DNA of 64,000 bases from DATGZX01 sp035296965 (GCA_035296965.1 DATGZX010000175.1:1-64000), one strand, 5' to 3'. Positions 44,005 to 53,613 are shown, numbered from the stretch's first letter. Numbers and translations: made by a program. The notes: a model not told the origin generated them from the sequence alone.

Positions 44005-46053
44005 TCATGGCGTGGTCAGCGTCAACGCCATCGTCGCCCAGCAGGTGGCGGCGGCGGAGATGAACTGGGACCTGCCGTGCGGGAAGCCGCTCGTAGAATA
44101 CTCGACGATCGGGAAGCTGCGTGTGGCCACGAACCAAGAGCCGTCCGCCAGCTGGGTTCGCAAGAGGAACTCGACGCCGCGCTGGTAAGCTGGGTGATCG
44201 ACGGCGACGCCGCCTCCCTCGTGCAAAGCATACAATGCCAGACCGGTGGCATAGGCGTCGCTTGCCAGTGTCGGCAACTGTGACCAACCGCCGTCTGCGC
44301 GCTGCTCGCCCGCGAGATTCGTGACGGCTTTCGTGACTGATTCTGGCTCAGCTTGTGCCCAGCCAAGGCCCAGCAATTGAAATACCCTATCCGCCGTGTC
44401 CGTCGGCTCCGCGCTCTGCAGCCAGCGTCGCGCCTGATCGATCCGCACAGCGATTTCCCGGCTTCGACCTTTCGCGGCGTAGGTCTGGAGCCCGCGGACC
44501 GCGAGCGCGGTAAAGTGGAAGTCGCTGGCCTCATCCGGCGGGCGATAGGTTTCCTGCTGCCAATGTCCGTCTTTTCGTTGGCGAAGCACGAGGTAGTGGA
44601 CGAGGGCATCCGTGATTCGACTGGCTGGTTCGTCCTCGGCGGCCAGTCCCGCCAACACGTGGACCGACAGCGTCGGATCGATCCCCGTACCCAACAGGAG
44701 CGGCCGAACCCTGGCGCCCATGTCCTTCAGAACGTGGGCTCGTTCCTCGCTGGCAATGGTCTCGTCGACCTTGAAACCATGCTTGCGGGCCAGGGCCACG
44801 GTCATCGCCACCAGCGGGTGCTGGTGACAACTGACGCAGTTTCTGGTCCGAGTAATCGTCCGCTCGCTTTGTTGCAACAGGGGCAAGGCTGCGGATACGG
44901 CGCGCCGCGCCGAATCGGCGTCCGGTGGGTGCCGTAGCGCGAGCGGCTTGTCCGGATGCGCAAGCGGCTTGGACTGCTCGGCTCCGGCCTCACGAAGCAT
45001 TTTGACAATAGCGGTTTCCCCCCGGCGTGCGGCCCAATCCAGCGCTGTATTACCGCTCCAATCCGTCGCGTTGACGTTGGCCTTGGCAAGGAGGAGATGC
45101 ACGGTTTCTTTGCTCGGGGTGGTGGCGGCACCGAGCAACGCATTATGATTGAAAGGCCCACCTTGGACGTTGACGTCGGCTCCTGCCGCCATGAGAAGTC
45201 GCAGGCAATCCGCGTGGCCCATGCTGGCGGCAACACCGGCCGGCGTTTGCAGGATCCCCCTTTCGAGCTCGCAAACGGCGTTGGGATCAGCGCCTCGTTC
45301 CAGGAGCAAAGCGACGACCTTGGCATTGCCGGATAAGGCAGCGCCGATCAGCGCTGTAAAACCAGTCGGCGTTTTTGCCTTCACGTTGGCACCGTGATCG
45401 AGCAAGCAATTCACCGCATCGAGGTCGCCGTTGCCCGCGGCGGCCATGAGCGCTGTATAGGCCGGCACGGCCCCGCGGCCATTCCCGCCGTGCGCGAGTA
45501 ACAGCTCGAGGGTGCTGCGGGACCCCGGGACGCTGGCAGCGGCGACCATGGCAAAATCGTCGACCGGGGCGCCTCGATCGAGAAGAAGCCGCATCTTGTC
45601 AAGATCGTGGGTCGTCCGAAGGAGAGCGGCCGTGCCATCCTGGCCACGCACATGGACTTCCGCACCGCTGTCGACAAGGACGCGCATCATCTCCACGTCC
45701 GCGTACAGAGCGGCACGCATAAGCGCGGTGTCACCCGCTTCATCGCGCGCGTTGGCATTCGCTCCATGTTGGAGCAGGTACTGCGCCTGCGTTCTGTCGC
45801 CGTGGCGGATGGCGTCAAGGAGAATCTTGTCCTGGTCGGGCCGATTTCCCGCCGCGGGCGTGGGATGCGGACTGGCTGGAGTCGGTGTAGTGAATCTCCA
45901 AACGCCGACTAGCGCGATAACGAGAACGAGTAGGAGAGCGCTACGCAGCCCCACGCGAAGAAGGATCCCATTGCGGACCGGTCGCAGCATTGTAACACCC
46001 GTCTTCTCAACGCGGTAAATCAAAGGCATTCGTTTGCCGGGCTTTTTGAACAT
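44005..46053 (-). CDS. Ankyrin-repeat / terpene-cyclase-like protein with CxxCH motif
   Basis: 682 aa. A helix near residue 40 (ALLLVLVIALVGVWRF) anchors or exports the protein. About eight ankyrin repeats follow (residues about 75-365; ANARDEAGDTALMRAALYAD, VKAKTPTGFTALIGAALSGN, VNATDWSGNTALDWAARRGE). Residues about 400-680 are alpha/alpha-toroid repeats like squalene-hopene cyclase (QRKDGHWQQETYR; EQRADGGWSQLPTLASDAYA, TGLALYAL; QLADGSWFVATRSFP). Between them lies NCVSCHQHP, a heme c motif. The cyclase catalytic DxDD box is not visible, so it may be a binding scaffold. Start is uncertain: ATGs at codons 1, 9 and 22 all lack strong sites. Confidence 0.85.
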   Translation of the reverse strand: MFKKPGKRMPLIYRVEKTGVTMLRPVRNGILLRVGLRSALLLVLVIALVGVWRFTTPTPASPHPTPAAGNRPDQDKILLDAIRHGDRTQAQYLLQHGANANARDEAGDTALMRAALYADVEMMRVLVDSGAEVHVRGQDGTAALLRTTHDLDKMRLLLDRGAPVDDFAMVAAASVPGSRSTLELLLAHGGNGRGAVPAYTALMAAAGNGDLDAVNCLLDHGANVKAKTPTGFTALIGAALSGNAKVVALLLERGADPNAVCELERGILQTPAGVAASMGHADCLRLLMAAGADVNVQGGPFNHNALLGAATTPSKETVHLLLAKANVNATDWSGNTALDWAARRGETAIVKMLREAGAEQSKPLAHPDKPLALRHPPDADSARRAVSAALPLLQQSERTITRTRNCVSCHQHPLVAMTVALARKHGFKVDETIASEERAHVLKDMGARVRPLLLGTGIDPTLSVHVLAGLAAEDEPASRITDALVHYLVLRQRKDGHWQQETYRPPDEASDFHFTALAVRGLQTYAAKGRSREIAVRIDQARRWLQSAEPTDTADRVFQLLGLGWAQAEPESVTKAVTNLAGEQRADGGWSQLPTLASDAYATGLALYALHEGGGVAVDHPAYQRGVEFLLRTQLADGSWFVATRSFPIVEYSTSGFPHGRSQFISAAATCWATMALTLTTP

Positions 46054-46129
46054 GATAGTTTAGCCCGGAGCTTTTCGCCATGCCATACTTCGCGGGTACC
46101 TTCAGCCGTGATGGAGCAGTATTGCGCGA

Positions 46130-49117
46130 CTACAAGATGCCGCGATCGAAGTTGGCGGCGTGGCCGCCAGGGACAGGCCGGCCGGCGCGGATGAGACGCC
46201 AGCGCTCGCGCACCTCCGTGGGGTCGTAGGCGCGGTAGATGAAGTCGGCACGCAGCGAGACAGCGCCGGCGCGGCGCAGCTCCTTCAGCCGAGTCGAAAG
46301 GCAGAACGGGCCCTGGTTGAGCACAATCGTGCGGCAGTGGTAATCGAGCGCGGTTACCTTCTCGCCGTGGCTCGACACCATCTCCATTTGCTCAAAAGAA
46401 CAATTGGCCTTGCCGGGACAACCGCCGATCAGGTTCGCGTAGGCGCAGGACTCCGCCAGGAAGAGCGGCGTGTCCTGATGGACGATGAGGACGGCACGGG
46501 CCCCGAATTCGGCGAGGAGCGAGCGCACGTTGGCCAGGCCATCCTCGGGTGACAGGGTGAACCGGTTCACTCCCAGCTTTTCCAGGGCCAGGACTGCCAG
46601 GCGATTGATGACGTAGATCGACCAGTCGGTGGAGAGGTCGAGTTTCGCCCCCTCACCCCTGCCCCTCTCCCCCGAGTACGGGGGCGAGGGGAAAAGCGGT
46701 CGATCTTCACGGGCGCTGGCGTTCGCGAGAAACGGCGTCTCGGCCCCCTCACCCCTGCCCCTCTCCCCCGAGTACGGGGGCGAGGGGAAAAGCAATTCCT
46801 CGCCAGTCATCGTTTGATCTGTGGGAGACGCGCTTCTGCTCCCCTCGCCCCCGTACTCGGGGGAGAGGGGTCGGGGGTGAGGGGGATTCACCCCGGCGCC
46901 GGAAGGTTGCCCAGCGCCTTGAAGATAACTCCAAGCCGAGAGATTGGCGGCTTCCCATTTGGTCCAGCCGGCGGCGCGGAGGTGATCGATCTTGTGGCGC
47001 AGGCTCTTTTCCTCCCAGTAGCGCGTCAGCGCTGGCAGCGCGAGGCGGAACCTCTCCCGGCCTAGCTGCCCAGCCAGGCGATCGAGCTTATCAATCAGTA
47101 CGGTCAGGTTGTCGCGGGCGATGTCCACGACCACCTCTTCCAGATCGATGAAATCAGCAGGCTCTAAGGCGTCGAGAAAACCGACGCGGTCGATTTTAAT
47201 CGACCAACGGAATGCTTTCGTCTCCGCCGCGGGCGGCATGGGCGGGCACAGCTGCGCTTTCAGCCCGGTAACGCGTTCCGACAGTTCCTGACGCAGAGCT
47301 TCTTCCAGCCCCGTCGCCAGGTCACGGCGCAGCTGGTTGAGGCGCGACACCGGCACGAAGCAATTCTCAGGATTGTGAAATGCGAAGGAGTGGAGCGTCA
47401 GCGACGTGTCGCCGAGTTTTTCGAACGCGCTGCGGGCCGCTGCCTGCATCGCCTGCTGATCCCTGGCCGGTGTGAACGGGCCGGCCAGCGTCCTGCGAAC
47501 TTCCAGAATGGGAAGATGCCCGGCCGTGTGCGCGACGCGGCCAACAGCGCTAAGCTCCGCGCTGGTGAGCAGGACCTCGACGGCGACAGGCTTGCGCGTG
47601 CGATACAGGCCGGGCTTGGGGGTCGTGTGGCGGTATTTCTGCTTCACGGCCTGCGAGGAGGAACAATACACGGGAGCACCGACGGGAATGTCCGGGTGCT
47701 CGGCCGGCAGACCGACTTCCACGAGGGCACCGGCCGGGGCTTCGAAAACCTCGCGAGCGGTGCCGAACCGTCCGGGAGTAACCGTCCAGAGATGATCGAC
47801 GGCAAAGCCGAAGGGTTTGCCCTGCACTGGGAGATCGATTTGCAAACCGTCGTGGCGCTCGAGTTCCCGGCGCGTGTGAAAGCGCAAGCGGGGTTCGGCC
47901 GTGCCGGTGTGGACGACGGCCTCGACCTTGCCGACGGGCGTGCCGCGGTGGCCGACGGTATCGCGATCGGCCACCTCCTTATCCTTGTGCGACTCCACGA
48001 AGAGGTGCGTCCACGGTCGACTGAAGACGCTCTGCATGTCGGCTTCCAGGGCGGGTCGCTCGCTCGGCCTGAGTGTGCCGTCGATGAGCTTCCGATAGTA
48101 ACTCGTCGTGGTGGCGACATAGAGCGGGCTCTTCTTGCGTCCCTCCACCTTGAAGCACGACACGCCGGCCGCGCGCAAGGCGGGCACATGGTCCGGCAAA
48201 GCGAGGTCTTTCATCGAGAACGGGAAACCCTGACGCGGGTCGCGGCGCACCGGCGTGCCGTCGCGGAGGGTGAGCGGGGCGTTGCTGACCTCGAACGAGT
48301 CGCGGCACGAGTAAGCGCATTTACCGCGGTTGCCGCTGCGGCCCAACGTTTGTGCCGAGAACAAGCACAGGCCGCTATAGGAATAACAGAGGGCGCCGTG
48401 GATAAAGACTTCGGTTTCGATTCCGGAGGCCGCCGTGATATCGCGCACCTCCTCGAAGGTAAGCTCGCGGGCGAGCACGACGCGGCGAAAGTCCAGGCGC
48501 CGCAGGGCTTCGGCCCCGGCGCGATTGTGCACGCTCAGCTGCGTGCTGGCGTGCAGCTCCAGCTCCGGGAAATGCGTGCGCACCAGGTGGTAGACGCCCA
48601 GGTCCTGAATGATCAAGGCGTCGACACCGATGTCTGCAAGGGCGGCTACCGCCTCGATCAATTCGGCCAATTCGTCCTGGCGAACGAGCGTGTTGATCGT
48701 GACGAAAACGCGACGGCGCGGCTGAAGGCTATGGGCGTAGGCGGTAATCTCATCGACTTCCTCAATGGTGAAGTTCTCGGCCTCGGCGCGCGCGGAGAAC
48801 TTCTTGAGTCCCAGGTAGATCGCGTCGGCGCCGAAGTGGAGGGCCGCGCAGGCCGCATCCGGACCGCCTGCTGGAGCGAGCAGCTCAACCGGGCCCTGCA
48901 CACCGTCTGCGGCAGAAACGGCGACCTGGCTGCGCGGCTCGCTGACGGCGCCGCTGTAGGCGCCTTGCGGCTGCAGCGGTTCCGGCGCATCCGGTAAGGG
49001 AGATAGCGCTGTCCAGCCGTGCCAGCTCGAAGGGGATTGGCTCTCCTCGAGTTCAACTTCTTGCGGCAGCAACGGCAACGCGATCTTGCTTTCTGCCCCG
49101 GTCGACAATTCGTTCAT
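46130..49117 (-). CDS. Large U32-family peptidase (RlhA/YdcP-like)
   Basis: 995 aa. The U32 core starts near residue 75 (ELLAPAGGPDAACAALHFGA; DAIYLGLKKFSARAEAENFT) and has the family marker region IHGALCYSYSGLCLFSA, then GKCAYSCRDSF, whose cysteines may hold an iron-sulfur cluster. Long U32 proteins of this type act in hydroxylation of 23S rRNA C2501 (RlhA) or related tRNA/ubiquinone steps. The C-terminal part has the DUF3656-like region and CAYANLIGGCPGKANCSFEQ. About 88 residues (near 742-829, PPHPRPLSPEYGGEG and PSPPYSGERGRGEG twice) are dispersed-repeat sequence read in frame. AAGGAG precedes the ATG. Confidence 0.9.
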   Translation of the reverse strand: MNELSTGAESKIALPLLPQEVELEESQSPSSWHGWTALSPLPDAPEPLQPQGAYSGAVSEPRSQVAVSAADGVQGPVELLAPAGGPDAACAALHFGADAIYLGLKKFSARAEAENFTIEEVDEITAYAHSLQPRRRVFVTINTLVRQDELAELIEAVAALADIGVDALIIQDLGVYHLVRTHFPELELHASTQLSVHNRAGAEALRRLDFRRVVLARELTFEEVRDITAASGIETEVFIHGALCYSYSGLCLFSAQTLGRSGNRGKCAYSCRDSFEVSNAPLTLRDGTPVRRDPRQGFPFSMKDLALPDHVPALRAAGVSCFKVEGRKKSPLYVATTTSYYRKLIDGTLRPSERPALEADMQSVFSRPWTHLFVESHKDKEVADRDTVGHRGTPVGKVEAVVHTGTAEPRLRFHTRRELERHDGLQIDLPVQGKPFGFAVDHLWTVTPGRFGTAREVFEAPAGALVEVGLPAEHPDIPVGAPVYCSSSQAVKQKYRHTTPKPGLYRTRKPVAVEVLLTSAELSAVGRVAHTAGHLPILEVRRTLAGPFTPARDQQAMQAAARSAFEKLGDTSLTLHSFAFHNPENCFVPVSRLNQLRRDLATGLEEALRQELSERVTGLKAQLCPPMPPAAETKAFRWSIKIDRVGFLDALEPADFIDLEEVVVDIARDNLTVLIDKLDRLAGQLGRERFRLALPALTRYWEEKSLRHKIDHLRAAGWTKWEAANLSAWSYLQGAGQPSGAGVNPPHPRPLSPEYGGEGSRSASPTDQTMTGEELLFPSPPYSGERGRGEGAETPFLANASAREDRPLFPSPPYSGERGRGEGAKLDLSTDWSIYVINRLAVLALEKLGVNRFTLSPEDGLANVRSLLAEFGARAVLIVHQDTPLFLAESCAYANLIGGCPGKANCSFEQMEMVSSHGEKVTALDYHCRTIVLNQGPFCLSTRLKELRRAGAVSLRADFIYRAYDPTEVRERWRLIRAGRPVPGGHAANFDRGIL
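46648..46885. repeat. Three GC-rich palindromic repeats inside the U32 gene
   Basis: Units at 46648-46691 and 46745-46787 (direct) and 46841-46885 (inverted) share the core CTCTCCCCCGAGTACGGGGG and the flanks CCCCTCACCCC and CGAGGGG. All three keep the U32 frame open. Units of the same type are in the hybrid kinase gene at 55956-56235. Confidence 0.92.
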
Positions 49118-49241
49118 GCGATCTCCTTAATACAGGAGATTGTAGCAGGGTTTAGGGACAAAGGCGGAGCAGCCGGCTTCCCGAGAAACCGGTGAAGAGT
49201 GAAACTAACGGTAAGGTCGTAACGCCAAGCGCGTGGGCGGC

Positions 49242-50633
49242 TCAGGAGGCGGTGGACTTGGCAGGAGCGACAGCGCGATCGAGGTCTGCTGCTGCTTTCG
49301 AGCGTTCGTGCACGATCATCGAGACGCCATGCTTGGGCCGCATGGTCACCGACGGCATCAATTTGAGTTTGAAGCCGGGAACGAGCGTCAAACGAAAGCG
49401 CTGCACCACCGTGGTTAGAACCAGAATTGCTTCCATCATGGCAAACTGGTTGCCGATGCACACGCGCGGGCCGTCGCCGAATGGGAAATAGGCGCAGCGC
49501 GGCAAGCGCTTGGCCAGATCGTTGTCCCAGCGTTCGGGCCGGAACGTCTCCGGATCGTCGAACCAGCGCGCATCGCGATGGACGATCCACTGGAAGAGCG
49601 AAATTTGCGTTCCCTTGGGAACGTGGAAGCCAGCAATCTCACAATCTTCGAGCGCCTCGCGGCCGATGCTGTAGGCGGGGGGATAGAGACGCATCGATTC
49701 CTTGATGACCCATTCGGCGTAGCGCAGCCTGGGCACGTCGGCGCTCGTGGGCAGCCGGCCGCCGAGGACCTCTTCCACCTCGGCCGCCAGGCGCGCGTCC
49801 ACCTCGGGATGATTGGCCAGGAGATAGAACGTGTACGACAACGCCAAGGCAGTGGTCTCGTGGCCGGCGAGGAAGAGCGTGATGAGTTCGTCACGCAGTT
49901 GAAGATCGGACATGGCGCTACCGTCCTCGTCTCGGGCGGCAAGAAGCCGGCCGAGCAAGTCATTGCGCTCCTCGCCACTTTGGCGGCGCTGCTGGATCGA
50001 CTCATAGATGATTTTGTCCAGTTTGTCGACAGCCTGCCGGAAGCGGCGGTTGGCCGGCAGCCAGGTTAAGCGCTGCAGCCACGGGAACCAGATGATCGGG
50101 CTGGCATAATAGCGCATGACGATCTCCAGACACTCTCCCACGGTGTCGGCCATGCCGGCAACATTGGTGGTAAACAGCGTCTGACCGATGATTTCAAGGG
50201 TCAGCCGCATGAAGTCGACATGCACGTCGCGCGTTTCGCCCGGGCGCCAGGAGTCGATCATGTGCTTGCTAAAGGCCACCATGAAATCGCTGTAGCGCTG
50301 GATCTGATCGAGTTGAAAGGCCGGCTGCGCCAGCCGGCGTTGCCTGCGCCAGAAGTCCCCCTCACTGGTGAGGAGCCCTTGCCCCACGAGTCCCGAGAGC
50401 ATGTGGCTGCCTTTGTCCTTGCTGAAATTGCGATGGTTGCCGCGCAGCACATATTCGATGGCGTCCGGATGGATCAGCAGGTAGAAATTCAGGCCCGCAA
50501 ACCTGAAGCGAATCACATCACCATACTTGCCGACGCACTGCTGTGGATAGTTGAAAGGGTCCCGAAGCAGTTGCACAGCATTGCCCAGTATTGGTAGCCC
50601 CTTAGGTCCGGGGGGAATCTTATTGGTAGTCAT
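49242..50633 (-). CDS. Cytochrome P450
   Basis: 463 aa, full length. Motifs in order: proline-rich IPPGPKGLPILGN at the N-terminus, without a membrane anchor; I-helix oxygen-binding stretch FLAGHETTALALSY; K-helix KESMRLYPP (ExxR); heme loop PFGDGPRVCIGNQFA with the axial cysteine. It hydroxylates an unknown hydrophobic substrate using an external electron donor; no ferredoxin or reductase gene is next to it. GGAG lies upstream of the ATG. An alcohol dehydrogenase gene begins its stop 30 bases upstream in the same direction, so the pair could oxidise one substrate in sequence. Confidence 0.95.
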   Translation of the reverse strand: MTTNKIPPGPKGLPILGNAVQLLRDPFNYPQQCVGKYGDVIRFRFAGLNFYLLIHPDAIEYVLRGNHRNFSKDKGSHMLSGLVGQGLLTSEGDFWRRQRRLAQPAFQLDQIQRYSDFMVAFSKHMIDSWRPGETRDVHVDFMRLTLEIIGQTLFTTNVAGMADTVGECLEIVMRYYASPIIWFPWLQRLTWLPANRRFRQAVDKLDKIIYESIQQRRQSGEERNDLLGRLLAARDEDGSAMSDLQLRDELITLFLAGHETTALALSYTFYLLANHPEVDARLAAEVEEVLGGRLPTSADVPRLRYAEWVIKESMRLYPPAYSIGREALEDCEIAGFHVPKGTQISLFQWIVHRDARWFDDPETFRPERWDNDLAKRLPRCAYFPFGDGPRVCIGNQFAMMEAILVLTTVVQRFRLTLVPGFKLKLMPSVTMRPKHGVSMIVHERSKAAADLDRAVAPAKSTAS

Positions 50634-50663
50634 TAGCAGGTCTCCGTCTTGATGGCCGAATCT

Positions 50664-51674
50664 TTAGATGCGCAGGCACACTTTGCCGAAATGGGCGCCG
50701 CTTTCCATGTACCGAAAAGCCGCCGGGGCCTCTGCAAAGGGGAACACGCGGTCGACGACAGGCTGAAGCTTGTGCAAACCGATGGCCCGGTTCATCGCCT
50801 CGAACATCTCGCGCGAGCCCACATAAATGCCTTGCACGCGGATGTTCTTCATCAAGATCGGGGTCGGGTTGACCTCGGCGGAGTTGCCCGTGAGGACGCC
50901 GATCAAACTGATGCGGCCGCCCATGCGCGTCGCGCGGAACGAGCGCGGCAACGTGCCCGCACCGCCAACCTCAACGACATGGTCGACTCCCTGGTCATGG
51001 GTCAACTGGCGCACCGCTTTGTCCCATTCGGGGGTGGTCTTGTAATTGATGCCCGCGGAGGCACCGAGCTTCATGGCACGCTCCAGCTTGGCATCGCTGC
51101 TCGATGTCACGATTACGCGGGCGCCCGAGAGCCTGGCGAATTGCAGCGCGAAGAGCGACACTCCGCCGGTACCCTGCACGAGCACGGAGTCGCCCGCCTT
51201 CAGGTTGCCTTCGGTGATGAGTGCATGCCAGGCCGTGACGGCGGCACAAGGGAGGGTGGCAGCTTCCTCTTCGGTCAAGTGCTCCGGCGCCTGGACGACG
51301 CCCTCCTCGTTGAGGACCACGTATTCGGCGAGCATGCCAGGTCCCCCGCCGCCCAGTGCCGATCGGCCCTTGGCCTCGGTCGGCTCGCCCGCTATCCATT
51401 GCTGCATGAAGATGCCGGTCACGCGGTCGCCTGGCTTGACGCGGGTCACGCCCGCGCCGACCTCAGCAACCGTGCCCGCGCCATCTGAAAGTGGGACGCA
51501 CGGGAGACGCAGCTTCGGGTTGTAGGTGCCCTTCACCAGCATCAAATCGCGGTAGTTCAGCGACCAGGCTTCCATTTGAAGCAGGATCTGCCCCGGCCCC
51601 GGCTGCGGCTTGGCCCGTTCGGTGATCGTGAGGGAATCGATACCGAACGTTTCTTTGAGTTCGAAGGCTTTCAT
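50664..51674 (-). CDS. Zinc-independent MDR-type alcohol dehydrogenase / quinone oxidoreductase
   Basis: 336 aa. Medium-chain reductase fold: GroES-like domain (ITERAKPQPGPGQILLQMEA; VPLSDGAGTVAEVGAGVTRV, KPGDRV) and a Rossmann domain (AGDSVLVQGTGGVSLFALQF; GARVIVTSSSDAKLERAMKL). The four structural-zinc cysteines are absent, and the usual catalytic Cys is replaced by Asn-Tyr-Arg-Asp (NYRDLMLVKG), so it groups with NAD(P)H-dependent reductases of the quinone oxidoreductase type. The ATG at 51674 has GGGAGAG upstream and is preferred over codon 51701. It is upstream of the P450 gene. Confidence 0.88.
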   Translation of the reverse strand: MKAFELKETFGIDSLTITERAKPQPGPGQILLQMEAWSLNYRDLMLVKGTYNPKLRLPCVPLSDGAGTVAEVGAGVTRVKPGDRVTGIFMQQWIAGEPTEAKGRSALGGGGPGMLAEYVVLNEEGVVQAPEHLTEEEAATLPCAAVTAWHALITEGNLKAGDSVLVQGTGGVSLFALQFARLSGARVIVTSSSDAKLERAMKLGASAGINYKTTPEWDKAVRQLTHDQGVDHVVEVGGAGTLPRSFRATRMGGRISLIGVLTGNSAEVNPTPILMKNIRVQGIYVGSREMFEAMNRAIGLHKLQPVVDRVFPFAEAPAAFRYMESGAHFGKVCLRI

Positions 51675-51815
51675 GGTCGACACTCTCCCGGCTCGTGCCA
51701 CCCTTCGGCGAGTCTATTTGTGTGGGAAGCCAGGTTATTATAGAAGTGTCGAGCGCTATCCGCAGCCTTCGCGCCTTTGCACCCAAGAAGGAGCCTTAGG
51801 GCATCGCAAATTGGC

Positions 51816-51896
51816 GAAAACAAAAGCGGCGGAAAAGCGCCGCAGTCCAAAGAAGTCGCTTTTGGAGTGCGGCGCTTTTCCGCCGCTTTTGTTTTC
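51816..51896. repeat. 36-bp inverted repeat hairpin
   Basis: Arms 51816-51851 and 51861-51896 are complementary at 35 of 36 positions with a nine-base loop (core AAAAGCGGCGGAAAAGCGCC). It lies between the stop of the GT39-like gene and the start of the dehydrogenase gene, both on the minus strand, and could end transcription of the former or belong to a dispersed family. Confidence 0.9.
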
Positions 51897-51964
51897 CGTT
51901 CCTCAACCCTTCAAAATCTGCGCAACTTGAACTAAGTATGAGGGAGTGACCGGGGAGAGAAGGT

Positions 51965-53272
51965 CTAGTTTTGCAGCGCTGCCACCGGCGAATTCTTCTG
52001 CGCGCCGTACGGGACTCCATAATCGCCGTCGATGGCTTGGTGGATGTGAACGTATACCAAGAAGCTTGCCGTAATGAGAAACTGTGCTACGCAGAGTGTT
52101 GCCAGGAGCGACCGTCCCAATCTCAACGCCTTGACAGAAGGTATTCCACTGCACAACGCCAGACGTGCAAGCCAGAGGATTTCAAAAGGATAAGCGATAA
52201 CCATGTAATGGCGATGGATGGGCAAGCAAGAGAGGGTGAGCAGGATTCCGAAACCCAGAAAGGCAGCGTTCAAGGTGAAAGCCGTCGGCGAGCGTTTGCT
52301 ATTGGGAACAGCGGTCTGCGCCCCCGCCCGGCGTGTCTGCCAGAGCCGCAGGCCCGCGCGAACCAGAATGCAGGCGCCAATCGCAATCACAAGACCGTGC
52401 AGGATCCCCACGAGGTAGGTCGGCCGACCGTCCACGATAGGCGAGCGCAAGAAGTCTCCGAAATCGTTGTCCAGAGAATAGTCGAGCCCTAGCCCCAGCG
52501 GTTCGGTGACCCAGCGGATCAAGAACTTGCACTCCGCGGCGTGCTGCCAGCCGAACGGCGTACCTGGACGGCTACCCACCTCGTTCGCCATGTACGCCAG
52601 CCACGGAACTAGCGAGAGCGCTCCCAGGAAGCTTCCCGCCCGCCAGCCGCGCCAGGCGACCTGCTTCCGATCAAAAAGCAAGGCCCACGCCGCGAAACCT
52701 CCTGCAAAGAAGAACGCTCCCATGTGGATCTGGCCGATCCAGGCGCCTATCAGTCCCCAGGCGAACGCGCCCCAAAATCGTTCGCGCTTCCACCAGGCTA
52801 TAAGCATGAACGAGACAAAAATGGGCAGCACGGAAGGCGGCCAGATCTTGCGCTCGAAGAGCACTGCCAGCGGGTTGACACTCAGGATGGCTGCCGCCCA
52901 CAGCCACGGCTCACGTTCACCAGACGGAACGCAGCGGTAGGAGAACCAGACCAGGACGCCGATTGCCGCGATTGCCAGGATCTGCACAGCCCGGGCAAGG
53001 CTGGTCGGATCGTGCGCGAAGGTGAGCTTGCTCAGGACCTGAAAAACCCAGAGGCTCATGCCCGGATTGCGCGGTCCAACACTGGAATCCATGCCTAACC
53101 AGGAAAAGCTGCTGACGCCCTCTTCGGGCTGGGTGTGCTGAAACGTCCAGGCCTCGTCGGCCTTGTATTCCATATCTGAAACCCAGGCCAGACGCAGAAG
53201 CGCGCCGAGGAAGATCGATCCGACAAGGCCCAAGGGCGCGATCCAGGCTTTGGAATTGGTCCACATGCTCAT
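51965..53272 (-). CDS. GT39/PMT-like integral membrane glycosyltransferase
   Basis: 435 aa with about ten membrane helices (VGSIFLGALLRLAWV; AVQILAIAAIGVLVWFSYRC; WGAFAWGLIGAWIGQIH). The first outer loop carries the acidic pair in YKADEAWTFQ (residues about 36-45), the position of the catalytic Asp in GT39/ArnT-like enzymes that use polyprenyl-phosphate sugars. It likely transfers a sugar on the outer face of the membrane; donor and acceptor are unknown. Start is at 53272 or two codons later (AAGGATGAGCATG). Confidence 0.8.
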   Translation of the reverse strand: MSMWTNSKAWIAPLGLVGSIFLGALLRLAWVSDMEYKADEAWTFQHTQPEEGVSSFSWLGMDSSVGPRNPGMSLWVFQVLSKLTFAHDPTSLARAVQILAIAAIGVLVWFSYRCVPSGEREPWLWAAAILSVNPLAVLFERKIWPPSVLPIFVSFMLIAWWKRERFWGAFAWGLIGAWIGQIHMGAFFFAGGFAAWALLFDRKQVAWRGWRAGSFLGALSLVPWLAYMANEVGSRPGTPFGWQHAAECKFLIRWVTEPLGLGLDYSLDNDFGDFLRSPIVDGRPTYLVGILHGLVIAIGACILVRAGLRLWQTRRAGAQTAVPNSKRSPTAFTLNAAFLGFGILLTLSCLPIHRHYMVIAYPFEILWLARLALCSGIPSVKALRLGRSLLATLCVAQFLITASFLVYVHIHQAIDGDYGVPYGAQKNSPVAALQN

Positions 53273-53613
53273 CCTTAAGCTCTCGGGGAACGATTGGCTC
53301 TCGGTCCAGCTTCATGCGTCGCAGAAACCGCCGGCATCCGGCGGGCGGCCGCCTGTCGACGTTACGATATGTGAAGGTAAATGATTGCGAACAAACCGGG
53401 AAAGGTCCAGGCCAAGTACCTGCACCGACCCTCGGCTTGCCGCATCATTTGGCGTCGGTCCCGTGACAGTCGTATCCAGCTGCGGTGGAAAGAAAGTTCC
53501 CAAAAATCTCATCTTTTTCTTTGCCGCCGACAGATCAGCTTGTATATTGCTCTTGTCCCGCCGGACGCAACTTCGGTGACTGGGCGACACCGAGGAGGCT
53601 ACGGCGGGACACT
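53273..53613. other. Intergenic region without visible features
   Basis: 341 bases. Frames here are short, overlap one another on both strands and lack ribosome-binding sites. No strong hairpin was found. It should hold the promoter of the GT39-like gene. Confidence 0.45.

Noticed and set aside
46648..46885. CRISPR-like appearance of the regularly placed repeats
   Set aside because: Only three units, in mixed orientation, with unequal spacers and inside a coding frame.
47375..48997. 540-codon open frame on the plus strand inside the U32 gene
   Set aside because: It is antisense to a clear U32 peptidase and its translation (many Arg, Gly, Ala, His) has no domain or ribosome-binding site; long shadow frames are common in GC-rich DNA.
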